Assembly (NCBI GenBank): GCA_902773455.1 | Contig: CACYEW010000011.1 | Location: 1-8,189, forward strand | Direction: 5' to 3' | Length of the DNA: 8,189 nt | Origin: an uncultured Ruminococcus sp. | Lineage (GTDB): Bacteria; Bacillota; Clostridia; Oscillospirales; CAG-272 | Part shown: positions 1 to 6,650 of the stretch, piece after piece | How the letters are laid out: each line of letters opens with the position of its first letter | Position numbering within the stretch: position 1 is the first letter of the stretch | Program-made: the position numbers and the translations under genes | Notes under the pieces: model-generated | Database searches by the model: none | Seen by the model: only the letters and a program-made list of their open reading frames with translations | What the model was told of the DNA's origin: nothing

Positions 1-2
1 CG

Positions 3-845
3 GTATACAAAAACGTGACCGGACTTCACGAGCGCGGAGCGAAAACGATACTGAAAGACGTGATCAGGATCGCCGCGTACGCGGCTTCGCTCGACGGATT
101 TACCGATTTCACCTCAAAGGACAGATATATAATAGAAGAAACGAAGACCAACGTCGGAAGAATAATACTGTCAAGAAACCATCTCGTGAGCACGTTCCGC
201 ACGTCCGAATATTTCACGAAAGGCGTTACCGGCATGAGCTACGGCGCCACGGAGGAGACGGGCGAATGTCTCGTCGTCAGCAGCGAATACGGCGGAAAGA
301 ATTATTTCATAGCCATAATGGGCGGATATACCGACAAAGAGACGGGCAGGCAGGTCGAATTCGACGACGCGATATATCTTCTCGAATACGCGAAAACGGC
401 GTTCGGATACGTTGAAGTGCTTAAAAAGGGTACGGTAAAGACGCAGGTGAAGGTGACTTTGGGAAGCACCGCCGACGCCGTCACGCTCATACCGACGAAA
501 AGCGTAACGATGTTTCTGCCGAAGAACACGAACGTTAAGGAAGAGATAACGTATAAAACGCTCGTTTACGAAAGCGAGCTTGAAGCTCCCGTACGCGAGG
601 GCGACGTCGCGGGAGAGCTCACCGTCTGCTATAACGGCGAGGATATATGCAAAATACCTCTCGTGACGAGCACGTCCGTCGAGCGCAGTCAGATACTCTT
701 TATGCTCGACCGCACGAAGAAATTCGTTACCTCGACCGGGTTCATAGCGGGCGCAGCCGCGTTTTTCGTTCTGCTTATCGGATACGCCGTGATCCGTTCC
801 GCCGTGTCGAAAAGAAAACAGAAGAAAAGAAAAAGATTGAGATAA
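3..845 (+). CDS. D-alanyl-D-alanine carboxypeptidase-like protein (peptidase S11, DacF type), 5' partial
   Basis: C-terminal 280 residues; the frame is open to the window edge, so the signal peptide and the SxxK and SxN motifs are missing. The visible part starts at the NVTGLH stretch (about 12-29), which matches the N-P-x-G-L-H region of S11 penicillin-binding proteins that trim the terminal D-Ala from peptidoglycan stem peptides. The region NHLV...GVTGMSYGATEETGECLV (about 177-275) aligns without gaps to the family's third motif, G-[IM]-K-T-G-x-T-x-x-A-G-x-C-L-V, but KTG is replaced by SYG (237-245). A beta-rich C-terminal domain follows (about 430-690). One membrane helix (about 738-800) and a very basic tail (KRKQKKRKRLR) form the anchor, as in DacF-like proteins. 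Family assignment is firm; catalytic activity is doubtful. No terminator hairpin follows the TAA stop, so some readthrough into the next operon is possible. Confidence 0.85.
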   Translation, partial: VYKNVTGLHERGAKTILKDVIRIAAYAASLDGFTDFTSKDRYIIEETKTNVGRIILSRNHLVSTFRTSEYFTKGVTGMSYGATEETGECLVVSSEYGGKNYFIAIMGGYTDKETGRQVEFDDAIYLLEYAKTAFGYVEVLKKGTVKTQVKVTLGSTADAVTLIPTKSVTMFLPKNTNVKEEITYKTLVYESELEAPVREGDVAGELTVCYNGEDICKIPLVTSTSVERSQILFMLDRTKKFVTSTGFIAGAAAFFVLLIGYAVIRSAVSKRKQKKRKRLR

Positions 846-867
846 TATTTTTATTTACATTTTTTAC

Positions 868-896
868 TTGATATAATTACGGCGCCGTGTTATAAT
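868..896 (+). promoter_or_regulatory. sigma-A type promoter for the VTC-DUF4956-CotH-GH99 operon
   Basis: TTGATA at 868-873 (5 of 6 matches to TTGACA) and a perfect TATAAT at 891-896 are separated by exactly 17 bases. The expected transcript start is near 902-904, immediately before the AAGGAGG ribosome binding site at 904-910. The untranslated leader would therefore be only about 15 bases, leaving no room for a riboswitch or attenuator. The region just upstream (845-867) is very T-rich and may act as an UP-like element. No operator palindrome is evident apart from GGCGCC at 881-886 in the spacer. Confidence 0.8.
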
Positions 897-903
897 CATA
901 AAT

Positions 904-910
904 AAGGAGG
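904..910 (+). promoter_or_regulatory. ribosome binding site selecting the TTG start of the VTC gene
   Basis: AAGGAGG is a near-perfect anti-16S match and ends 7 bases before TTG at 918. The in-frame ATG at 930 would be 19 bases away, too far for efficient initiation, so the TTG is preferred. Confidence 0.75.
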
Positions 911-917
911 TGGGCGC

Positions 918-1622
918 TTGGATCATATAATGGAAGATACCTCGACCGATTTCAGGCACGAGCAGAAATACTACATAAGTCACGCGCAGGCAACGGCCCT
1001 TACCGAAAGACTTATAAAAGTGCTGGAATTCGATAAAAACAGCATGGAAGACGGCAGATATCTCATTTCAAGCGTATATTTCGATACGCATTACGACCGT
1101 TCGCTCAACGCCGTTACCGACGGTCTTCTGATGAGAAAAAAATACAGGATCAGATCGTACAATCACAGCGACGACTTCATAAGCCTCGAGCGTAAAAGCA
1201 AGCGCGGCCAGCTTTGCAGAAAAGAATCTCTCCGCATCGACAGAAAAACCTACGACGATATTATGTATAACGGCGGCAAAAAGCTCAAAGAGCTCGGAGA
1301 ACCGCTCGCGGACGAGTTTTACAATATGCTCAAATTCGAAGGGTACGTGCCGAAAACGATCGTCGAATATACGCGCAGGGCTTTCGTTTCGCCGATATCC
1401 AACGTGAGGATCACGCTCGATTCGTTCATCAAAGGCTCGAGCTGCGGCGCGGATATGTTCTACGACTGCCCGACTCTCGTCTACACCGTGCCGCCGTGTT
1501 ACGTCGTTCTCGAGGTCAAATACGATCACTTTTTACCCGATTTCATAAGAAACCTGCTGCCGGATGAAGTCTCGATGCAGACTTCGATATCAAAATACGT
1601 TTACGGCAGAACTTTTTCATAA
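918..1622 (+). CDS. VTC domain-containing protein, probable polyphosphate polymerase
   Basis: 234 residues, almost entirely one VTC domain (CYTH/triphosphate-tunnel fold), the family of yeast Vtc4, which makes polyphosphate from ATP. Tunnel-type motifs appear in the usual order: RHEQKYY (13-19), SSVYFDT (51-57), RKKYRIRSY (73-81), LERKSK (90-95) with K102, VEYTRRAF (149-156), VRITLD (163-168), VVLEVKY (196-202) and SISKY (223-227). By family comparison R77, R79, K93, R153/R154, R164, E199 and K226 would line the phosphate tunnel and bind metal, so the protein looks catalytically intact. It has no signal peptide or membrane helix and should be cytosolic, probably docked to the membrane by the DUF4956 partner encoded 15 bases downstream. 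The TTG start is chosen from the ribosome binding site at 904-910. The VTC family call is secure; polyphosphate as the product is inferred from the eukaryotic relatives. Confidence 0.9.
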   Translation: MDHIMEDTSTDFRHEQKYYISHAQATALTERLIKVLEFDKNSMEDGRYLISSVYFDTHYDRSLNAVTDGLLMRKKYRIRSYNHSDDFISLERKSKRGQLCRKESLRIDRKTYDDIMYNGGKKLKELGEPLADEFYNMLKFEGYVPKTIVEYTRRAFVSPISNVRITLDSFIKGSSCGADMFYDCPTLVYTVPPCYVVLEVKYDHFLPDFIRNLLPDEVSMQTSISKYVYGRTFS

Positions 1623-1628
1623 GGAAGG
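1621..1628 (+). promoter_or_regulatory. ribosome binding site of the DUF4956 gene
   Basis: AAGGAAGG begins inside the TAA stop codon of the VTC gene and ends 9 bases before the ATG at 1638. This arrangement favours coupled translation of the two genes. Confidence 0.6.
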
Positions 1629-1637
1629 ATCAATAAA

Positions 1638-2321
1638 ATGACACCGCTTACACTTACATCTTTCAAAGACGTTTTCAAATCCGGATTTCTTGAGAATTTC
1701 AGCAGTCTGACCGTCACGCAGGGCGTGCTCATAATAGCCGTATCGTTTCTTCTGGGTCTGCTGATCTGTCTCGTTTACAGACTTTCTTACAGAGGCGTGC
1801 TGTTTTCACGCAGCTTCTGCGTTTCGCTCCTCGCGATGGACGTCATCACGACGCTCATAATAATGTCCGTAACGAGCAACGTTATTCTGTCGCTCGGTAT
1901 GGTCGGCGCGTTGTCGATCGTCAGATTCCGTACCGCGATCAAGGATCCGCTCGATATAGCATTCCTTTATTATTCGATCGCCGCCGGTATAATGTGCGGC
2001 GCCAACCTGCTCGGACTTGCCGCCATCGGCGTGGTGCTCGTCGGCGTCATACTGTTCGTCGCTTCGCGCCTGCCCGCCGCCTCCGATTCCTACATCCTTA
2101 TGCTCACGGTCAACGCCGACGACGAGGAACCCGTGGTGAAGTACATAAAGAAGAACACGAAAAAAGCCGCTCTCAAATCAAAAGCGCTCGTAGGCACGTC
2201 GGCGGAGCTTTCGCTTGAGGTCACGCTCGACGCCGGTTCGACGAAATTCATGAACAAGCTCAACGCTTACCCCGGAGTATCGGCGGTAACGATAGTTAAA
2301 AGCACCGGAGAATATGTTTGA
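1638..2321 (+). CDS. DUF4956 domain-containing integral membrane protein
   Basis: 227 residues. Hydrophobic segments at about 28-47, 60-82, 105-122 and 124-143 indicate four membrane helices. The family signature GMVGALSIVRFRTAIKDP (87-104) lies between helices 2 and 3 and puts three positive charges (R96, R98, K102) beside the membrane core. After residue 145 comes a soluble alpha/beta domain (about 150-227, beginning SYILMLTVNADDEE and ending YPGVSAVTIV) with an ACT/ferredoxin-like feel, presumably cytosolic. DUF4956 genes are repeatedly found next to VTC-domain and CotH genes, as here; the biochemical role is unknown to me. By analogy with the membrane domain of the yeast VTC complex it could anchor the polymerase and move its polymer, but that is inference. 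The ATG start is supported by the preceding ribosome binding site. The TGA stop lies 3 bases before the next start codon. Confidence 0.88.
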   Translation: MTPLTLTSFKDVFKSGFLENFSSLTVTQGVLIIAVSFLLGLLICLVYRLSYRGVLFSRSFCVSLLAMDVITTLIIMSVTSNVILSLGMVGALSIVRFRTAIKDPLDIAFLYYSIAAGIMCGANLLGLAAIGVVLVGVILFVASRLPAASDSYILMLTVNADDEEPVVKYIKKNTKKAALKSKALVGTSAELSLEVTLDAGSTKFMNKLNAYPGVSAVTIVKSTGEYV

Positions 2322-2324
2322 TAT

Positions 2325-2384
2325 ATGAAAAAAATCGTAAGTCTTATACTCGTAATATCCGCGCTGTTCGCGCTCGCCGCCTGC
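2325..2384 (+). other. lipoprotein signal peptide with lipobox (LAAC, Cys20)
   Basis: N-terminal MKK is followed by a 15-residue hydrophobic core and LAAC. Cys20 is the expected site of diacylglyceryl modification and signal peptidase II cleavage. The next residue is Asp; in Gram-positives this should not affect retention at the outer face of the single membrane. Confidence 0.88.
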
Positions 2385-5300
2385 GATATCGCAGGCGATC
2401 CCGCGACCACCGCCGCAAATGCGACTCTGCCGCCCTCTGAAACGGAGCGTCAAACCGAAGAAGAGGTCATAATCAAGCCTAACAGCGGCAGCATCGTATT
2501 AAACGAGGCGATGGCTTCGAACAGCAACGTGATAACGGATAATTACGGCGAATACAGCGACTGGATCGAGCTTTACAACGATTCCGACGCTCCCGTTTCA
2601 CTCAAAAACTATATGCTTTCCGACAATCCGTTAAAACCGACGAAATTCGTTTTTCCGGATATCACGCTCGGCGCGCACGAATACCTGCTCGTATGGGCGA
2701 CCGGCAGAAACCTTTTCGACGAGGAGCATAACGCGATACATCTGCCGTTCAAGCTCAGTAAAGACGGCGAAATAATCTGTCTGTTCAACTCTCTCGGCTC
2801 CGAGGTGGGACGCATAACCTATTACGATATGCCGACCGATATCTCGGCAGGTCCCGACGAGGAAGGCAAGACCGTCTTCTACGCCGAACCTACTCCCGGT
2901 GAAAAGAACGTGCAGGCGCAGTACGTCGCGCCCGAGACCGAAGAACCTCCGGTACCCGTGAATTCCGGCGACAAGACCGTAAACACGCTCCGCATCAACG
3001 AATTCGCAACGAAGAAGAGCATCACCTTCACCGACTCCGAAGGCGACTACGGCGCATGGGTCGAGATATATAATTTCGGGCAGGAAGAGGTCTCGCTTTC
3101 CGGTCTGTATCTGTCAGACGACGCGGCAAAACCGCAGAAATGGGCTTTCCCTGACACAAAGATCGCCGCCGGCGCATATTTTACCGTCTTTATGATGAGC
3201 AAGGATAAGGAATACGACGGCAAAGAGATGCAGGCGACCTTCACCCTTTCCGGCAAAGAAGAAAAGCTTGCTATCTATAACGGCAAAGCGGAGGAAATCG
3301 ATTCGTGCGCGATATACGAGCTCGTGTCGAACATCACCTGCGGCAGAGACAGCGCGGATCCCGAACACTGGCTCTTCTATCCGAAGGCGACCCCGAACGC
3401 GGAGAATACCGTAAAGGGCTTTGAAGACATAGAAAGCGCCCGTTATCCCTCTTACAAAACAACGTATATCAGCGAAGTCGTCGCGGTCAACGCGACGCTC
3501 GACGCTTCCCCTGACGGCAAAACGTACTCGTCAGGGGAATTATACGATTATTACGACACATACGATTATATCGAGCTGAAAAACCCCACGGATAAGGATA
3601 TCGACCTCTCGACTCTGTATATCGGCAAGGGCTCTTTTGAGAATGCGACTCAGCTTCCGACGGCGATATTCAAAGCCGGAAAGTACAGGATCATATACTT
3701 TGCGGACGAAAACAAATACGATACGAAAAAAGACGAGATATACCTCGATATCAGCCTCAAACGCTACGGCAACGAGCTTTATCTGTACGACGCGCAGGGT
3801 ACCGTCATCGATTACGTGGCGGTCGGCACGCTGTTTGACAATACGTCCGCGGGCAGGATATCGGATCAGGACGATAACGTTTACTATTTCACCGACGTAA
3901 CGCCGGGTGCGAAAAACAGTACCACGGCGTACGGCAAGTCGATAGCGACGCCGAAATTCGATATCGACGGCGGATACGTTGAAGCCGGAACGAAGCTCAC
4001 TATAAAAGCTCCGGCAAACGCGGTCGTATATTACACGACCGACGGTTCATCTCCTACGAAAAATTCAAAGCTCTATACGGATCCGGTGGTCATAACCGAA
4101 ACGGTGTCGATCCGCGCGAGAGCGTATAAAAGCGACAGCCTGCCGTCGGAGGAGGTATCGGTCTCCTTTATCGTCGGCAGAAAGCATAAAATGCCGGTAA
4201 TATTTCTGAACGGCAATTACGACGACCTGTTTTCCTATAAGACGGGTATACTCGCAAACGGACCGTTCGATCCCGAATCGCCGAAATATACGGACGACAA
4301 CGATTCCGAGTTCTTCAACGACGCGAGCAAGACCGCGAATTTCTGGAAAGACTGGGAACGTCCGATAAACTTCAACTATATAGATGAAAACGGCGAGCAG
4401 ATTCTTTCGTTCAACGCCGGAGCAAAGGTCTTCGGTCAGTACAGCAGAGTACACGATCAGAAGAGCATTTCGATAAGACTGAAAGACAAATACGGACCGA
4501 CCAAAGTCGTATATCCGTTCTTCGGCGACGATTACATAAACGTCTTCTCGTCGCTTGTGCTCCGCGGCTCCGGGCAGGACGCCAACAGATCGCACATACG
4601 CGACGCGTTCATAGCCGTCGCGCTGAACGGCAAGATCAACTGTTTCGTTATGAACTACCGCCCCGTCGTCGTTTATCTTAACGGCGAGTATTACGGCATA
4701 TACGATCTGCGCGAGCGCATATCCGACGATTTCGTCGCCGATCACACCGGCGCCGATCCCGACAATCTCGACAGGATCAAGGGTCTTTCGATAGTACAGT
4801 CCGGCACCTACGACAACTATAAAGCGCTCTTCAAGTACGTGACCTCGAACGATCTTTCAAAGAGCGAGCATTACGATTACGTCTGCTCGCAGATCGATCT
4901 CGACAACTTTATCGATTACTGGATAGTCACCACGTATTTCGCAAACTCCGACCCCGGAAACATCAAGTTTTTCAGGGAACGGAAAGAAGGCGCGAAATGG
5001 CAGTGGATCCCGTACGATTTCGACTGGAGCATACAGAGCACCGATAACCGCTTCGATATAGTGCTCACCTCGAGCAAGCAGGTCTACAGCTTTATCAAAG
5101 CGATGATGAAGAACAGTTCGTTCAAAGAAAAATTCCTGCGCCGCTACGCCGTTCTTTTGAAAGATACGCTCAATCCCGACAGACTTCTGCCGCTCCTGCG
5201 TCAGCTTACCGACGAAATAGCGGAGGAGATGGAATACCATATAGCGAAATGGCGTTTCCGTTATGACAGCAAGCACGAGCTGCGCAGCCTCCTCGCGTCG

Positions 5301-5459
5301 TGTCCGTCTTCGATGAGAACGTGGGAGACGCATATTCAGAGCTGCGAGAAATGGCTGCGTGAAAGAGATACCGATATAATAAAACAGCTCCTCGGTTACA
5401 AAGGCTTGAAGCTGACGAAGGATCAGCTCAGATCGTACGGATTCAATATCGATTGGTAA
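2325..5459 (+). CDS. CotH kinase family lipoprotein with three lamin-tail domains and a chitobiase-type domain
   Basis: 1044 residues. A lipoprotein signal peptide (2-19) ends in lipobox LAAC with Cys20, so the protein should be lipid-anchored outside the membrane. After a Thr/Glu-rich linker (21-53) come three divergent lamin-tail domains at about 54-196, 220-363 and 379-533, each with a [NS]E...[WY][IV]E[IL].N core; the first and third close with a TPG..N motif. A chitobiase/hexosaminidase C-terminal type domain follows (about 540-618, with YYTTDGSSPT). The CotH domain spans about 622-1025: KSISIRLK (713-720), LVLRGSG..ANRSHIRD (744-760), YLNGEYYGIYDLRE (784-797), IDLDNFIDYW (857-866), NSDPGN (874-879) and the acidic PYDFDWS (896-902). 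CotH of Bacillus is an atypical protein kinase acting on spore-coat proteins; the DFD acidic pair and upstream Lys/Arg residues are present, so activity is plausible. The substrate is unknown. The start lacks a well-spaced ribosome binding site and is probably coupled to the preceding gene. No frameshift is seen. Confidence 0.92.
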   Translation: MKKIVSLILVISALFALAACDIAGDPATTAANATLPPSETERQTEEEVIIKPNSGSIVLNEAMASNSNVITDNYGEYSDWIELYNDSDAPVSLKNYMLSDNPLKPTKFVFPDITLGAHEYLLVWATGRNLFDEEHNAIHLPFKLSKDGEIICLFNSLGSEVGRITYYDMPTDISAGPDEEGKTVFYAEPTPGEKNVQAQYVAPETEEPPVPVNSGDKTVNTLRINEFATKKSITFTDSEGDYGAWVEIYNFGQEEVSLSGLYLSDDAAKPQKWAFPDTKIAAGAYFTVFMMSKDKEYDGKEMQATFTLSGKEEKLAIYNGKAEEIDSCAIYELVSNITCGRDSADPEHWLFYPKATPNAENTVKGFEDIESARYPSYKTTYISEVVAVNATLDASPDGKTYSSGELYDYYDTYDYIELKNPTDKDIDLSTLYIGKGSFENATQLPTAIFKAGKYRIIYFADENKYDTKKDEIYLDISLKRYGNELYLYDAQGTVIDYVAVGTLFDNTSAGRISDQDDNVYYFTDVTPGAKNSTTAYGKSIATPKFDIDGGYVEAGTKLTIKAPANAVVYYTTDGSSPTKNSKLYTDPVVITETVSIRARAYKSDSLPSEEVSVSFIVGRKHKMPVIFLNGNYDDLFSYKTGILANGPFDPESPKYTDDNDSEFFNDASKTANFWKDWERPINFNYIDENGEQILSFNAGAKVFGQYSRVHDQKSISIRLKDKYGPTKVVYPFFGDDYINVFSSLVLRGSGQDANRSHIRDAFIAVALNGKINCFVMNYRPVVVYLNGEYYGIYDLRERISDDFVADHTGADPDNLDRIKGLSIVQSGTYDNYKALFKYVTSNDLSKSEHYDYVCSQIDLDNFIDYWIVTTYFANSDPGNIKFFRERKEGAKWQWIPYDFDWSIQSTDNRFDIVLTSSKQVYSFIKAMMKNSSFKEKFLRRYAVLLKDTLNPDRLLPLLRQLTDEIAEEMEYHIAKWRFRYDSKHELRSLLASCPSSMRTWETHIQSCEKWLRERDTDIIKQLLGYKGLKLTKDQLRSYGFNIDW
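3506..3539. repeat. perfect 11-bp inverted repeat with 12-base loop inside the CotH gene
   Basis: TTCCCCTGACG (3506-3516) is exactly complementary to CGTCAGGGGAA (3529-3539), with a 12-base spacer. It falls within the loop insertion of the third lamin-tail domain (residues about 394-405, SPDGKTYSSGE). No T-run follows, so it is not an intrinsic terminator. It may form an mRNA hairpin or may be chance. Confidence 0.6.
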
Positions 5460-5463
5460 GGAG
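5458..5463 (+). promoter_or_regulatory. ribosome binding site of the GH99-like gene, overlapping the CotH stop codon
   Basis: AAGGAG shares two bases with the TAA stop at 5457-5459 and ends 7 bases before ATG 5471. This supports ATG 5471 as the start rather than the in-frame TTG at 5453, which lies within the end of the CotH gene and upstream of this site. Confidence 0.75.
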
Positions 5464-5470
5464 AAAGATC

Positions 5471-6565
5471 ATGCAAAAATACGATATAGCGGCTTTTATC
5501 TGGCCGTCCTATACGGGGCACGAGGTGAGAACGCGCATGTTCTGGCCGGACGGAGAAGGCGAATGGCAGTCGGTAAGAAAAGCGACGCCGAAATTCGAAG
5601 GACACCTGCTTCCGCGCATACCGCTGCTCGGATATAAGGACGAGGCGGAACCGGAGACGATGGAGGAGCAGATAGAGCTTGCGTCGTCGCACGGCGTGAA
5701 CGTGTTCATTTACGACTGGTACTGGTACGACCGCCGTCCGTTTCTCGAGTGCTGCCTGAACGACGGATTTCTGAAGGCGAAAAACCGCTCGAAGATGAAA
5801 TTCTATATAATGTGGGCAAACCACGACGCCGGCTATACCTGGGACAAGCGTATATCCGACGGTCCCGACGTGCCGATCTGGCTCGGCTCGGTGGACAAAA
5901 CGCAGTTCGACATAGTTACGGACAGGATAGTGAACAACTATTTCAGTCAGCCTGAATACTACAAGATCGACGGAAAACCCGTCTTCGCTATATACGATAT
6001 CGACAATCTCATAAACGGTCTCGGCGGTATTGAGAAGACGAAAGCGGCGCTGTCCGATTTCAGAGAAAAGACGGTAAAAGCGGGTCACCCGGGTCTTCAT
6101 CTGCAGCTCATACTCTGGGGCGAGCGTATGCACAACCTGACCGGCGTCGACGGCGAGCATCTTTATTCGAGCGAGATCGCTAAGATACTCGGTTTTGACA
6201 GTACGACGAATTATCAGTACGTTCATTTCGTCAATATCGACCGCGATTACAACGAAGTACAGGCTGAAGTTCTTCATCATTGGGAAAAATTCGCCTCTCT
6301 CGGCGTGACGTATTATCCGCACGTCACGATCGGGTGGGACAATAACCCGAGATTCAACTCCTTCCGTGCCGGTATAATGAAAAACAATACGCCGGAGAAT
6401 TTCAAAAAAGCGCTTTATCAGGCGCGTGATTTCGCCGATAAACACGGCGTGAACCTCATAACGGTCAACAGCTGGAACGAGTGGACGGAGATGAGCTATC
6501 TCTTACCCGATAACGTCTACGGCTACGGCTATCTCGACGCGATAAAAGAGGTATTCGGAGAATAA
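5471..6565 (+). CDS. GH99-like (WbsX-type) glycan-active protein
   Basis: 364 residues covering a complete glycoside hydrolase family 99-like / WbsX domain, an (alpha/beta)8-type fold. Recognisable blocks: DIAAFIWPSY (5-14), PKFEGHLLPRIPLLGY (40-55), HGVNVFIYDWYWYDRRPFL (74-92), KMKFYIMWANHD (108-119), YYKIDGKPVFAIYD (163-176) and NSWNEWTEMSYLLPD (333-347). E337 and E340 in NEWTE occupy the E-W-x-E arrangement that carries the catalytic acids of GH99 endo-alpha-mannosidases (NEWHE in animal enzymes), so hydrolase activity is possible. Related domains also occur in polysaccharide biosynthesis clusters, where they are annotated as glycosyltransferase WbsX. There is no signal peptide or membrane helix, so it should stay in the cytoplasm, unlike the CotH lipoprotein before it. 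It is the last gene of the operon; a terminator hairpin follows 17 bases after its stop. Its substrate cannot be read from the sequence. Confidence 0.88.
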   Translation: MQKYDIAAFIWPSYTGHEVRTRMFWPDGEGEWQSVRKATPKFEGHLLPRIPLLGYKDEAEPETMEEQIELASSHGVNVFIYDWYWYDRRPFLECCLNDGFLKAKNRSKMKFYIMWANHDAGYTWDKRISDGPDVPIWLGSVDKTQFDIVTDRIVNNYFSQPEYYKIDGKPVFAIYDIDNLINGLGGIEKTKAALSDFREKTVKAGHPGLHLQLILWGERMHNLTGVDGEHLYSSEIAKILGFDSTTNYQYVHFVNIDRDYNEVQAEVLHHWEKFASLGVTYYPHVTIGWDNNPRFNSFRAGIMKNNTPENFKKALYQARDFADKHGVNLITVNSWNEWTEMSYLLPDNVYGYGYLDAIKEVFGE

Positions 6566-6574
6566 GGAAAGAGA

Positions 6575-6605
6575 ATAAAAAACCTTCCCGCCCGGGAAGG
6601 TTTTT
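6575..6605. terminator. intrinsic terminator, probably bidirectional
   Basis: Stem CCTTCCC (6583-6589) / GGGAAGG (6594-6600) with a GCCC loop, flanked by A6 (6577-6582) on the left and T5 (6601-6605) on the right; the flanking A/T bases can extend the stem. On the + strand it ends the four-gene operon. Read on the - strand the same hairpin is followed by a run of six T, so it can also end the mltG-phosphodiesterase transcript, whose last stop lies about 50 bases away. Confidence 0.92.
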
Positions 6606-6650
6606 ATCGTTATCTCATTATCAAACGGATGAATAACCGTTCGCGGCGCA

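Noticed and set aside
838..867. T-rich stretch after the carboxypeptidase gene as an intrinsic terminator
   Set aside because: No GC-rich stem precedes the T-rich run; only A-rich coding sequence is upstream.
872..877. A second TATAAT as an alternative -10 element
   Set aside because: No good -35 hexamer lies 16-18 bases upstream, whereas the 891-896 box has TTGATA at the exact 17-base spacing.
1068..1529. Open frame of 153 codons on the - strand inside the VTC gene
   Set aside because: It is a shadow of the VTC domain, with no motifs or start signals.
4065..4745. Open frame of 226 codons on the - strand inside the CotH gene
   Set aside because: It lies wholly within the well-supported chitobiase-type and CotH domains, and has no family resemblance or ribosome binding site.
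5453..5470. Upstream TTG as the start of the GH99-like gene
   Set aside because: It overlaps the end of the CotH gene and precedes the AAGGAG site at 5458-5463, which is ideally spaced for ATG 5471; the family domain begins right after that ATG.
5423..6445. Long open frame of 340 codons on the - strand opposite the GH99-like gene
   Set aside because: The + strand gene has complete family motifs and a ribosome binding site. The - strand frame is low in recognisable motifs, lacks a start signal and reflects codon bias of the real gene.
6624..6641. Small inverted repeat AACGG/CCGTT between the convergent genes
   Set aside because: It has only five base pairs, no T-run and a strong terminator nearby, so it is likely chance.
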